DNA of 47,876 nt, taken from the NCBI GenBank assembly GCA_016220095.1, contig JACRIJ010000050.1, positions 1 to 47,876 of the forward strand, given 5' to 3'. The position numbers were made by a program, and so were the translations under genes. Of this stretch, positions 40,299-47,876 are shown one piece after another. The stretch's first letter is position 1. Each line of letters begins with the position of its first letter. The stretch is from Planctomycetota bacterium. GTDB lineage: Bacteria > Planctomycetota > MHYJ01 > JACQXL01 > JACRIJ01. The notes beneath the pieces are model-generated. The model did no database searches and had not been told where the DNA came from. It saw only the letters and a list, made by a program, of their open reading frames with translations.

Positions 40299-41669
40299 TC
40301 AAAACCTGCCGGCATGAATATTTATCTTAAACTCCGCGTCACTAAAAAGGAAATCCATGTCTTCATTATCAATGCCGAGCCTCAACAGTTTTCCGTCTAA
40401 AGACAGCCATGTAACCGGAAAAAATATGCCTTCTATTTCAATCATATTTGAGCTTTCCGGAAATTCATAACCGGCATTTCCATCAGGCATAGCAAACGTC
40501 CGGGCTATGCTCATTAAACCATCGGCATCTATCTTTGCGAATGCCGGATAGACGAATTCGCCGTTAATTTCAGCCTTGTAAACCGCATTTAACATACTGC
40601 TGGGAAATTGTATCACCTGCAATCCCGAATTCCCATCTGCGACAAAAACGTACGATGAGCCACTGAACGTTTTACCGACAGGAGTGCTTACGCCGTAGGC
40701 AAAACCGGGCGTATCATAAGTTCCAAATACGGTTGCGGAACTAATTACCGTTGAAGGCGTTACCACTGGGCCCGTGTAGCCCAATTGAACTATTATCAGC
40801 CCCGCGGCCCCATCAGCAACGAATTGAGGCCAACTGCCGTATTCAATGTCCTGCGCAGAACCCTGCGTATTATAAGAGTTTAAAATTGCCGGCGCTATAT
40901 TGACTAACTCTACGCCGGCCGCGCCGTCTGCCACAAAACCTGCGGATACTGAATAAGCCGTACCCGGAGTATCTATAGTCGCAACAAGAACCGGCTGAGA
41001 CGGCTGGGAAATAGAAATAACCTGAATCCCTGCAGTGCCATCCGCTACATATACATAACCGTCAACGGATACGCCCGTAGCATTGCCGGGCGTATCATAG
41101 TAACCTGTCAGGGAAGGAGAACCGGGGTTGCTTGCATTTATTACCAGCAAGCCTTGCGCGCCATCCGCTATCATAGCGTATATTAAAGTACTATTTGTAT
41201 ACATAGAAACGGACATTGCGTCTCCGGCCGTATTATAACTACCTGCCAATACAGGAGTTGATGGGTTTGCAATATTAATAATGACAAGCCCGGATGTGCC
41301 GTCTGCGATATACGCGTAATTGCCCAAAACAGCTACATCATACGCATAACCGGGCGTATCGTATGAACCTATTAAAACCGGACTTGAAGGAGTTAAAACA
41401 TTGATAATCTGAAGCCCGGATGAACCATCTGCCACGTAAACAATATCGCCCCCGAGCGATACCACGACATCCCGCGCTGTCCCCGGGGTATCGTATGTGC
41501 CCACAAGCAATAACCCGCCGGTAGGCGGATTAGTGGTATTGGCTGTTGTATTGGTATCACCAACAGTTTCACCGCCTCCGCCGCCCCCTCCGCTCCTGCT
41601 TCCGCAACCGCAAAATACGCCATAAACCAATAGTAAACTTATAAGTATGCTTTTTTGCGGAATAAACAT
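40299..41669 (-). CDS. Lipoprotein with LVIVD beta-propeller repeats
   Basis: 456 residues from the ATG at 41669 (AGGAG upstream); the longer reading from 41729 lacks that site. Signal peptide MFIPQKSILISLLLVYGVF with lipobox ending at the Cys of FCGC, then a Gly-rich linker of seven consecutive Gly. Residues about 50-365 hold eight or so repeats of about 40 residues, each with YDTPG or a variant and a VADGxxGLQVINI-type strand, the LVIVD propeller pattern. A separate C-terminal domain (about 375-456, ending NIHAGRF) follows. It is an envelope-anchored, probably surface or periplasmic binding protein. No catalytic residues are recognised. Confidence 0.87.
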   Translation of the reverse strand: MFIPQKSILISLLLVYGVFCGCGSRSGGGGGGGETVGDTNTTANTTNPPTGGLLLVGTYDTPGTARDVVVSLGGDIVYVADGSSGLQIINVLTPSSPVLIGSYDTPGYAYDVAVLGNYAYIADGTSGLVIINIANPSTPVLAGSYNTAGDAMSVSMYTNSTLIYAMIADGAQGLLVINASNPGSPSLTGYYDTPGNATGVSVDGYVYVADGTAGIQVISISQPSQPVLVATIDTPGTAYSVSAGFVADGAAGVELVNIAPAILNSYNTQGSAQDIEYGSWPQFVADGAAGLIIVQLGYTGPVVTPSTVISSATVFGTYDTPGFAYGVSTPVGKTFSGSSYVFVADGNSGLQVIQFPSSMLNAVYKAEINGEFVYPAFAKIDADGLMSIARTFAMPDGNAGYEFPESSNMIEIEGIFFPVTWLSLDGKLLRLGIDNEDMDFLFSDAEFKINIHAGRF

Positions 41670-42021
41670 AAGAATCTCCTGAATAAATATAAAAAAATAA
41701 ACGCCTTCTCTTTTTGAATGTAAATGCATTTACAAATTATAAAAGCAATTCGCGTGCCAAGCCGGAAGAAACTTGCTCATGCCGCAAGAATAGCATAACC
41801 CGCTGACAATCAATATGTTAAAATTGCCGTCGGCGCAAAACATAACCGCTGTCCTGATAAACATGTCTACGAAAATAAACAATGTTACTGACCGGAAACG
41901 CAAGTTTAATATAAATATATATAAATACGTAAGGCGTCGGTAAAGGATGGTTATTGCTGTTGTCATTGCGAGTCCCGACAGCGATCGGGACGAAGCAATC
42001 CCTTTTATTGCATTTTTTACC
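41670..42021. repeat. Divergent spacer with a TTGCGAG...GAAGCAA palindrome
   Basis: The spacer between the LVIVD and PQQ genes. At 41965-41999, nested arms ATTGC/GCAAT and TCCCGA/TCGGGA surround CAGCGA, preceded by GTC. This is a dispersed-palindrome type. It would encode the first residues if the ORF were started at 41947, which I reject. AT-rich sequence near 41735-41750 includes a TATAAT on the minus strand that may serve the LVIVD gene. No gene is seen. Confidence 0.6.
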
Positions 42022-42050
42022 TTGACTGCTTACTGCGATTATATTATAAT
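42022..42050 (+). promoter_or_regulatory. Promoter of the PQQ/TPR gene, leaderless configuration
   Basis: -35 TTGACT (42022-42027), 17-base spacer, -10 TATAAT (42045-42050). Seven bases separate the -10 from the ATG at 42058, so transcription should start at or next to the A of the ATG. This also fixes the start codon. Confidence 0.85.
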
Positions 42051-42057
42051 CCTTAAA

Positions 42058-45000
42058 ATGCTTAGAACGCTCAAAATAACTCTAACCGCCCTGCTTTGCA
42101 TGGCCGCAATCAACGATTTCTGCTCCGGCCAGGCCGCCGGTACCGTGCGCAGTATCGCCTTCGTCAATACCGACGCCAATGCGGATTCGCTCTTCAAACA
42201 ATCCCAACAGGCGCTGGCTAAAGGCGATTGGCCTGCCTGCGTAAAATGCATGCAGGACCTCCTTGAAAAATATCCCGATAAGTCCATCACAGTCGAAACC
42301 AACCTTTACACAGGCGCTTCTTTTTATTGCCATAACTTCCTCATGGGCATGCCGCCGGAAGGCGTTTCCGCATACAGGAGTATTTTTGACGCCAGGGCCG
42401 CAAGGTTATTTGATACCGCGATGTTCCGAAAGGATGTCAGTGAATTACGGAAAATCACGGCGCTTTATCCGGCGTCAACCTATGCCCTCCCATCAGCCAT
42501 GTCCGCGGCCAGCCTGCTTGTAACCAACGGCAACCTGACGGATGCCCGCGAAACACTTGAAAACCTGCAGAATTATGCCATTGATACGCGCAAAGAAATT
42601 GAACCCGCGCGCATCGCGCAACTCGGTCTCATTTACAATAAATTAAAAGACAAACCGGCATTGCAGGCGCTTATTGATTATACGATAAAAAACTGCCCTG
42701 ATATTTACGCCACTGTAGCTGACGGCTCTGAAAATCTGCGTAATTACCTTGAAAACCTCCTGAACCGCACGCCAAACCCGCCGGCGCCTGTCGCACAGAA
42801 CGAGCCGGATAAAATCACCTGGCCGGCCTTCTGCGGAAATAACCTGCGCAACGCGCAAATGGCCGACTTTTCACAGCTTCCGCAGAAAAAATGGTCCATA
42901 CCGCTTCCTTCATCCACGTATGCGCCCATAAGATTCAAGCCTTCCGCGTCAGGCGGCTTTTTCTATCAGGGCGACCCGCGGTACACGCCGTTCTTTCCCA
43001 TTCTTATGGACGGCAAGGTATTCATCCATAACGGCGCCGCCTTGTACGCGTACGACATCTTCTCGTCCAAAGACAACCCACTGCTATGGCAGCACATTGA
43101 AAACAACCCGAACCTTATTCTCTTTGACGAAAAGGTAATTTATTCCGGCGCCATTTATAATAATAAACTGTTATATGTAAACCTCGTTGGTTCCATCTGG
43201 CGCGAAGATCTGCAGTTAGGCTGGCTCCACGTAAAAATGCCGTTCCCCTGCCGCTCCCTGATGGCATTTGACATCAACACGGGCAAGATAGCCTGGCGCA
43301 TCGGCGGCGATGTCTCCAAGACCGAATTCCTTGCCCACTCAAGCTTTCCTATTCCTCCCGCGGTGGAAGGCAACTGTCTCTACGTCCCGGCCGTATATGC
43401 CGCGCTCGCCACAGACCCGCCTGAGCAATATTTATTCTGCCTTGACGCCGAAACCGGACAATTGAAATGGAAAACTTTTATCGCTTCCGGATTCCTTGAA
43501 ATCAACCTCTTCAACAGCCCCGCAAGGGAACAGGTCGCCTCCCCTGTCACCGTATGGGAAGACCTGCTGTTGTTCTGTTCCAATAGCGGCGCCATAGCCG
43601 GAATAAACAAATATACCGGTGAAGTCATATGGAAAAGGACCTATGACCAGTACAAAATACTCCCTACAAGGGATGATTCCATAGAAAAAACGCCTACCGG
43701 CTGGATGAATAATCCCATACTTATTGACAACGGAACCGCCTATTTCGCGCCTGCGGATTCGCCAAACCTCCTTGCCGTTAACGCCCGTACGGGAAAACTG
43801 GCCTGGCAATGGCCCGGTAATATCGGTATTGTAAACCCCTCCAGGCACATGTTAGGCATAAAAAACAGCAAACTCGTTATTACAAACGATGTTGAACAAT
43901 TGTCTTTAAGCACTCTTGAAAAGGACAAAGGCAGGCTTACCGGACGCACCATGCTTTCCGGCGGCGAAAGAATCGCCGGCAGGGGCTTTATTGCCGGCAA
44001 TAATATTTATCTGCCGACAAGCAAAGGCCTGTACCAGATAGATATCGATGATAATAAAAAACAGTCCGTTATCAGTTGGGAAAAGAACTCTTCGCAGGAA
44101 TGCGGCAATATGCTCGCGTTTGAGAATATGGCTATAACAACAAGCCTGGGTTTTTTGAATATCTACATGTCCGGGCAGGTGCTTGAAGATTACCTGAGGA
44201 AAACCGCGGAAAAATATCAAGACGATCCTGCGGCGCTTTACAATTACGCCCAGGCGCTCTCGTCATCGGCAAAATACGACAACGCCGAAATCTATTTGAA
44301 AAAAATAATCCAGATTACGAAAGACAAGCCCGCGGATGAAAAAGAAAACATACGCCAGAAATCCATTTCCCTGCTCTGCGAAATCACGATAAAAAAGTCC
44401 GGTTTATTGTGGAATGACGGCAAAAAGGAAACTGTGCCGGGCATGCTCTTGGCAGTCCGCGATATCGCCGGTGACCAGTACAATTATACCCGGCTTACGC
44501 TGGCTTTATGCTATTATTACGAAAATGACGGAAAATACGAACCCGTCATTGATGAAATGCAGAAACTTATAAGCAAATTCCCCGACGGCCTCTATGAGGC
44601 CGGTAATATACGGATTATCGCCCGTGAAAAAATACAAAGGATGATTTCCATGGCAGGCGATAAGGCGTATGAAAAGTACGAAACCCAGGCAAGAACGCTG
44701 TTTACCGAGGCATCAAGGAAAAAAAACGTTGACATCCTGAAAAAAACCGTGCTCCTGTACCCCAACAGCCGCGCCGCTGAAGAATCCGCCATGTTCCTCG
44801 CCGAAGAATATATGGCCCGGGATAAGCTTTCCGAAGCCGCCGAAACCCTCCAGTATTTCCGCAGGGATTTTCCGAAATCAAGATTCATACCCGAAGCCAT
44901 GCTCAAACTCGCGGCCCTTTCCGAAAAAAACGGCCTGTACGCAACGGCTGAACGAATTTATTCAGGTCTGTTAAAGGACTATTCCGACGCGTTTGTGAAA

Positions 45001-46317
45001 ATTGATTCGGTTGATACGAATATCGGAACCATTGTTAAGAAAAAACTGGCGGAAAAACCATACTCGGAAATGCCGACGCCGGATTTTCCGGAAAAACGAC
45101 TCGGAAACCGCTTAGGCATGAAACCGTCATGGTCGGTGCCGTTAAGGAATACCGACAGCCTGCGCATGTCCGTAACCGGCGCCGGATACGCCTCAAAACA
45201 ATGGGAAAAACAGGTGATTTTTTCAGATGACCAGATGATACTGTCCGTGTCAACCGATAATGGAACCGTACTCTGGAAACTCAATATGCCCGCGCCAAGC
45301 ATCAATTCGGGTTTTGCAAATGATAAGCTTATTCTCGCTTATAACGACAAGCTCATGGCGTATGACCCCAAAGGCGCCAGAATTTGGCTCTTCCCGGCAA
45401 ATAATATCACCCGGCAGGCAATTATAACGGATGCGGCAACCTATATATTGACGTTTGACGGCGCCGAACAGAACAACATGTTCATTACGGCCGTGGATAA
45501 CATGACCGGCACGGAGTCATGGAAAACAAGCCTTCATTGCAGGACCCTTCTGGAAATGCAGTTCTACAACGACCTTATATTCATTCCGTTAGGGCCGTTG
45601 AATAAGCTCGCTGTTTACGACGCGGTCTTCGGCACGGAATACGCGCTTATAAGCCTGCCCGCGGAAATCAGGAAAATCGTTCCCGCAGGCAGAAACCGGC
45701 TATGCGTGCTCACCAGGACCGAAGAGATTTATTGCTTTGAAACAGGCACAGGCAAACTGCTGTGGAAGATAAAAGCCGAAGGCGCATCCGAGACCATTAT
45801 TGCAACCGATGAGAACAGCCTGGCGTGTTGCCTGACATCCAAGACCGGAGGAAATTTTGACAACATACTGCTTATTGATTTGACCTCTGGAACCATAAAG
45901 CAAATTGACCTTCCGCTTAACACGAAAATCAAGCAGTTTAACGTGCAAAACGGCGTCCTGTACACGGTAGTTTCCACTGCGTCGCCAAACAGATTCGCGA
46001 CAAACATCCTGCAAATCACAGCGTATAATATGAAGGATGGAAGCCTGAAATGGACGTATCCACAGCAAATAGCCTCGGACACGGCAAATTATTCGGCGAA
46101 ATTCAATGGCAACCGCATATTGCTGGTCAACGTATTGTTTTCGCGCAGAGACGCGCTTGTGAACGTTATTGCCGAGGTATTAAACGCGGATACCGGGGCT
46201 TCCTCCAACAAGCAGATTATCCGGCTGGAGACGCGCAATGTAAATATTGACTTGTTTAACGGAGATTTGTATATTACAGCGGACGGAACGGTGTCAAGAT
46301 ACGAATCGCAAGAGTAG
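42058..46317 (+). CDS. Giant secreted PQQ-like beta-propeller / TPR protein
   Basis: 1419 residues from the ATG at 42058, chosen because a consensus promoter ends 7 bases before it and because the next residues form a signal peptide (MLRTLKITLTALLCMAAIND, then FCSGQAAG). Layout: a TPR-like helical region about 35-230; a first PQQ-like propeller about 250-690 with Trp-docking strands such as GKIAWRIGG, GQLKWKTF, GEVIWKRTY and GKLAWQWPG; a TPR region about 695-1020 (LYNYAQALSSSAKYDNAEIYLKK, AAETLQYFRRDFPKSR); and a second propeller about 1040-1415 (GTVLWKLN, GTESWKTS, GKLLWKIKAEG, GSLKWTYPQ). Probably periplasmic or exported. No quinone-dehydrogenase active-site residues are recognised, so a structural or binding role is more likely. 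Confidence 0.9.
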   Translation: MLRTLKITLTALLCMAAINDFCSGQAAGTVRSIAFVNTDANADSLFKQSQQALAKGDWPACVKCMQDLLEKYPDKSITVETNLYTGASFYCHNFLMGMPPEGVSAYRSIFDARAARLFDTAMFRKDVSELRKITALYPASTYALPSAMSAASLLVTNGNLTDARETLENLQNYAIDTRKEIEPARIAQLGLIYNKLKDKPALQALIDYTIKNCPDIYATVADGSENLRNYLENLLNRTPNPPAPVAQNEPDKITWPAFCGNNLRNAQMADFSQLPQKKWSIPLPSSTYAPIRFKPSASGGFFYQGDPRYTPFFPILMDGKVFIHNGAALYAYDIFSSKDNPLLWQHIENNPNLILFDEKVIYSGAIYNNKLLYVNLVGSIWREDLQLGWLHVKMPFPCRSLMAFDINTGKIAWRIGGDVSKTEFLAHSSFPIPPAVEGNCLYVPAVYAALATDPPEQYLFCLDAETGQLKWKTFIASGFLEINLFNSPAREQVASPVTVWEDLLLFCSNSGAIAGINKYTGEVIWKRTYDQYKILPTRDDSIEKTPTGWMNNPILIDNGTAYFAPADSPNLLAVNARTGKLAWQWPGNIGIVNPSRHMLGIKNSKLVITNDVEQLSLSTLEKDKGRLTGRTMLSGGERIAGRGFIAGNNIYLPTSKGLYQIDIDDNKKQSVISWEKNSSQECGNMLAFENMAITTSLGFLNIYMSGQVLEDYLRKTAEKYQDDPAALYNYAQALSSSAKYDNAEIYLKKIIQITKDKPADEKENIRQKSISLLCEITIKKSGLLWNDGKKETVPGMLLAVRDIAGDQYNYTRLTLALCYYYENDGKYEPVIDEMQKLISKFPDGLYEAGNIRIIAREKIQRMISMAGDKAYEKYETQARTLFTEASRKKNVDILKKTVLLYPNSRAAEESAMFLAEEYMARDKLSEAAETLQYFRRDFPKSRFIPEAMLKLAALSEKNGLYATAERIYSGLLKDYSDAFVKIDSVDTNIGTIVKKKLAEKPYSEMPTPDFPEKRLGNRLGMKPSWSVPLRNTDSLRMSVTGAGYASKQWEKQVIFSDDQMILSVSTDNGTVLWKLNMPAPSINSGFANDKLILAYNDKLMAYDPKGARIWLFPANNITRQAIITDAATYILTFDGAEQNNMFITAVDNMTGTESWKTSLHCRTLLEMQFYNDLIFIPLGPLNKLAVYDAVFGTEYALISLPAEIRKIVPAGRNRLCVLTRTEEIYCFETGTGKLLWKIKAEGASETIIATDENSLACCLTSKTGGNFDNILLIDLTSGTIKQIDLPLNTKIKQFNVQNGVLYTVVSTASPNRFATNILQITAYNMKDGSLKWTYPQQIASDTANYSAKFNGNRILLVNVLFSRRDALVNVIAEVLNADTGASSNKQIIRLETRNVNIDLFNGDLYITADGTVSRYESQE

Positions 46318-46433
46318 CACTTCTCTGCCACGAAGACATGAAGAACCGACGATTACTGCCCTTAGGCTTCCTGAACAAAACGAAGAACTCGCGGAAGACG
46401 CAGGAGCACCGGGATTCGCGGTAAAATAACTAT

Positions 46434-47531
46434 ATGCGAAACATACTGCTTATTACAATTTCATCCGCCATTATACTGGCGGTATTTACGGGCGTAATGG
46501 TTTTATGCAATGAAACCGTGCGCTCTGACGACGCGCCGTTCGGCCGTACGGACATTTCGCCGGAGATGCTCACCGCGATTGACAAAGGCCTTGATTGGCT
46601 TGCCAAAGCGCAGAATCCCAACGGCTCATGGAATTGCGTTGTCGGATACAAACTTAACGAAGACTATATAACCGATACCGCATCGGCGGAACACGTATGC
46701 ATTACGGCCCTGGCCTGCATGGCTTTTATGGCAAACGGAAGCACCGCGGAAGCGGGAAAATATTCGGAGAACATATCAAAAGGACTGGATTTTGTCCTGA
46801 GCTGCGTAAGGCCTAACGGATACATAACGAAAAACGGCACGAGAATGTACGAACACGCCTTCGCAACGCTTTTCCTGTCGCAGGCGGCGGGCATGAAAAA
46901 GAGCCAGGAAGTGCAGGAGAAATTGAAACTCGCCTGCGATTTGATAGTGCGCAGTCAGAATCCTGACGGCGGATGGCGCTATCAGCCACAGCCTATAGAC
47001 GCGGACATATCCGTAACAGTATCCACCCTGCAGGCGCTGAGAGCGGCGAGAAATGTCGGGGTCATGGTTCCCAAGGAAACCATAGATAAGGCGATGAAAT
47101 ATATAAAGAACAGCGTGAACCCCGACGGAAGCTTCAATTACCAGGCAGGCGGCCAGTTTATGACAAGGACGTCTTTCGCGCTGACTTCGTGCGGAATCGT
47201 GAGCCTTTACAGCGCCGGGGAATACAATTCACCGCTTATTTCGCGCGGACTGGAATTCCTAAGGAATAACACGCGCTACCGGCTGATCTGGGGCAATTAT
47301 CATTATTTTTACGGACATTATTATGGCGCTCAGGCGATGTATCAGGCAGGCGGCAAATACTGGGAGGAATACTTTATCAGCACTAACGGCCGCGGAGTGA
47401 GGGATGAGATCATTGGACAGCAGATGAATGACGGCAGATGGGCGGATGATGTAGGGCCGACTTACGCCACGGCCATGGCATGCCTCGTCTTGCAGGTGCC
47501 GTTTGAATACCTGCCGATATTCCAAAAATAA
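46434..47531 (+). CDS. Prenyltransferase/squalene-oxidase-repeat (alpha-toroid) protein, exported
   Basis: 365 residues. N-terminal hydrophobic segment 3-24 (LLITISSAIILAVFTGVMVL) as signal peptide or anchor. The rest is an alpha/alpha toroid with repeats GLDWLAKAQNPNGSW, DLIVRSQNPDGGWRYQP, AMKYIKNSVNPDGSFNYQ and QMNDGRWADD, the QW-type motifs of terpene-cyclase and prenyltransferase-beta families. The DxDD motif of squalene-hopene cyclases is not present, so it is probably not a cyclase. Such exported proteins are common in planctomycetes with unknown function. It lies 116 bases after the PQQ/TPR gene on the same strand. A weak -10 (TAAAAT, 46422-46427) sits 6 bases before the ATG without a good -35. 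Confidence 0.87.
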   Translation: MRNILLITISSAIILAVFTGVMVLCNETVRSDDAPFGRTDISPEMLTAIDKGLDWLAKAQNPNGSWNCVVGYKLNEDYITDTASAEHVCITALACMAFMANGSTAEAGKYSENISKGLDFVLSCVRPNGYITKNGTRMYEHAFATLFLSQAAGMKKSQEVQEKLKLACDLIVRSQNPDGGWRYQPQPIDADISVTVSTLQALRAARNVGVMVPKETIDKAMKYIKNSVNPDGSFNYQAGGQFMTRTSFALTSCGIVSLYSAGEYNSPLISRGLEFLRNNTRYRLIWGNYHYFYGHYYGAQAMYQAGGKYWEEYFISTNGRGVRDEIIGQQMNDGRWADDVGPTYATAMACLVLQVPFEYLPIFQK

Positions 47532-47876
47532 CAACGCAGTAGCGAGTAGCGGGTACCAAGCAGTGATGGACGATACGACAAAACGAGAGAATGAGAGAAT
47601 GCCTCCAAGCGAACACTTGTTTTTTCACAACTGTTATTGCAAATCAAAAAATATCAAATTAAAAATCTGAAATTGACTGATTGATAACAGGAGCAGTCTG
47701 GAGGCCAGGAAAAGCCTGACCCCCAGCTACTCAAAAACCTGTTATGTGTGTGAAAGTGTGTATATGGTTTTTGTTTACGCCCCGCGTCTGAGGCGCCAAT
47801 AAAAACCATATGTCCAATAACCAATTTGCAGAAACGCATTGCAATGCGTCTCTGCGCAATTCATTTTTCATTCTGC
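47532..47876. other. Terminal spacer with two palindromes, no gene seen
   Basis: 345 bases to the window edge. A hairpin at 47762-47811 has perfect 11-bp arms ATATGGTTTTT and AAAAACCATAT plus inner CGCC/GGCG pairing. A palindrome at 47828-47855 has arms GCAGAAACGCATTG and CAATGCGTCTCTGC (one mismatch) and belongs to the family with RGAGACG-like outer arms. The end reads as TTCATTTTTCATTC-type words, also found at 16515 and 25915. Confidence 0.55.

Noticed and set aside
41730..41966. 78-codon minus-strand ORF upstream of the LVIVD gene
   Set aside because: It covers the AT-rich divergent promoter region and the palindrome at 41965, with no ribosome site or recognisable domain.
41947..42057. 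Longer N-terminus for the PQQ/TPR protein starting at 41947
   Set aside because: The extra 37 codons translate a palindromic spacer phrase and the promoter itself. The ATG at 42058 follows a consensus -10 by 7 bases and starts a clean signal peptide.

Overview
The window is bacterial and most resembles an anaerobic, acetogen-like or autotrophic member of the Planctomycetota or a neighbouring phylum. This is inferred from gene content only. It combines a bacterial Wood-Ljungdahl (reductive acetyl-CoA) pathway with protein types that are common in planctomycetes: a Ser/Thr kinase fused to a long TPR array, a secreted HEAT-repeat protein, a PQQ-propeller/TPR protein, a prenyltransferase/squalene-oxidase-repeat protein and an LVIVD-propeller lipoprotein. 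No 16S gene is present to test this.

Layout. (1) 1-4278, plus strand: methyl branch of the Wood-Ljungdahl pathway, fhs (5' cut by the window edge), folD, metV, metF, then the CODH maturation ATPase cooC. (2) 4849-10699, plus: carbonyl branch, cooS, a 43-residue zinc-ribbon ORF, acsB, acsC, closed by a strong intrinsic terminator at 10771-10803. Two 117-bp direct repeats (4531-4647 and 10921-11037) bracket this operon, and their 37-bp cores are inverted relative to each other. acsD, acsE and formate dehydrogenase are not in the window. (3) 11114-11740: unknown membrane protein with a leaderless-type promoter. (4) 12183-27943, minus, with one plus-strand tRNA-Pro(CGG): small anchored protein, HEAT protein, purE, a three-gene CoA module (HMG-CoA lyase, glutaconyl-CoA decarboxylase alpha, crotonase), kinase-TPR, MlaE-type permease, sugar nucleotidyltransferase, thiG, thiS and a large unknown. 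(5) 28177-30366, plus: copper-exporting P-type ATPase. (6) 30641-33793, minus: pdxA, a seven-repeat Cys/His lipoprotein, a TPR membrane protein, YjbQ. (7) 33895-39534, plus: HNH protein, XRE regulator, an OPT transporter with a large inserted domain overlapping an M29-type aminopeptidase, and an ICMT-like methyltransferase. (8) 39685-41669, minus: small membrane protein and LVIVD lipoprotein. (9) 42058-47531, plus: giant PQQ/TPR protein and prenyltransferase-repeat protein.

How the genes work together: fhs-folD-metVF take formate to methyl-THF, cooS reduces CO2 to CO, and acsB with the corrinoid protein (acsC) joins methyl, CO and CoA into acetyl-CoA. cooC loads nickel. The OPT/M29 pair looks like a peptide uptake and hydrolysis unit. 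The HMG-CoA lyase/GcdA/crotonase set fits interconversion of (methyl)glutaconyl-CoA, HMG-CoA and acetyl-CoA.

The most unusual content lies between the genes. Many spacers carry degenerate short tandem repeats with a fixed period of 7, 8 or 10-11 bp and a different word in each spacer, often running up to or over a stop codon. Others carry palindromes with conserved outer arms and differing cores. Several genes have a -10 box only 7-13 bases before the start codon and no Shine-Dalgarno, which predicts leaderless or very-short-leader mRNAs.
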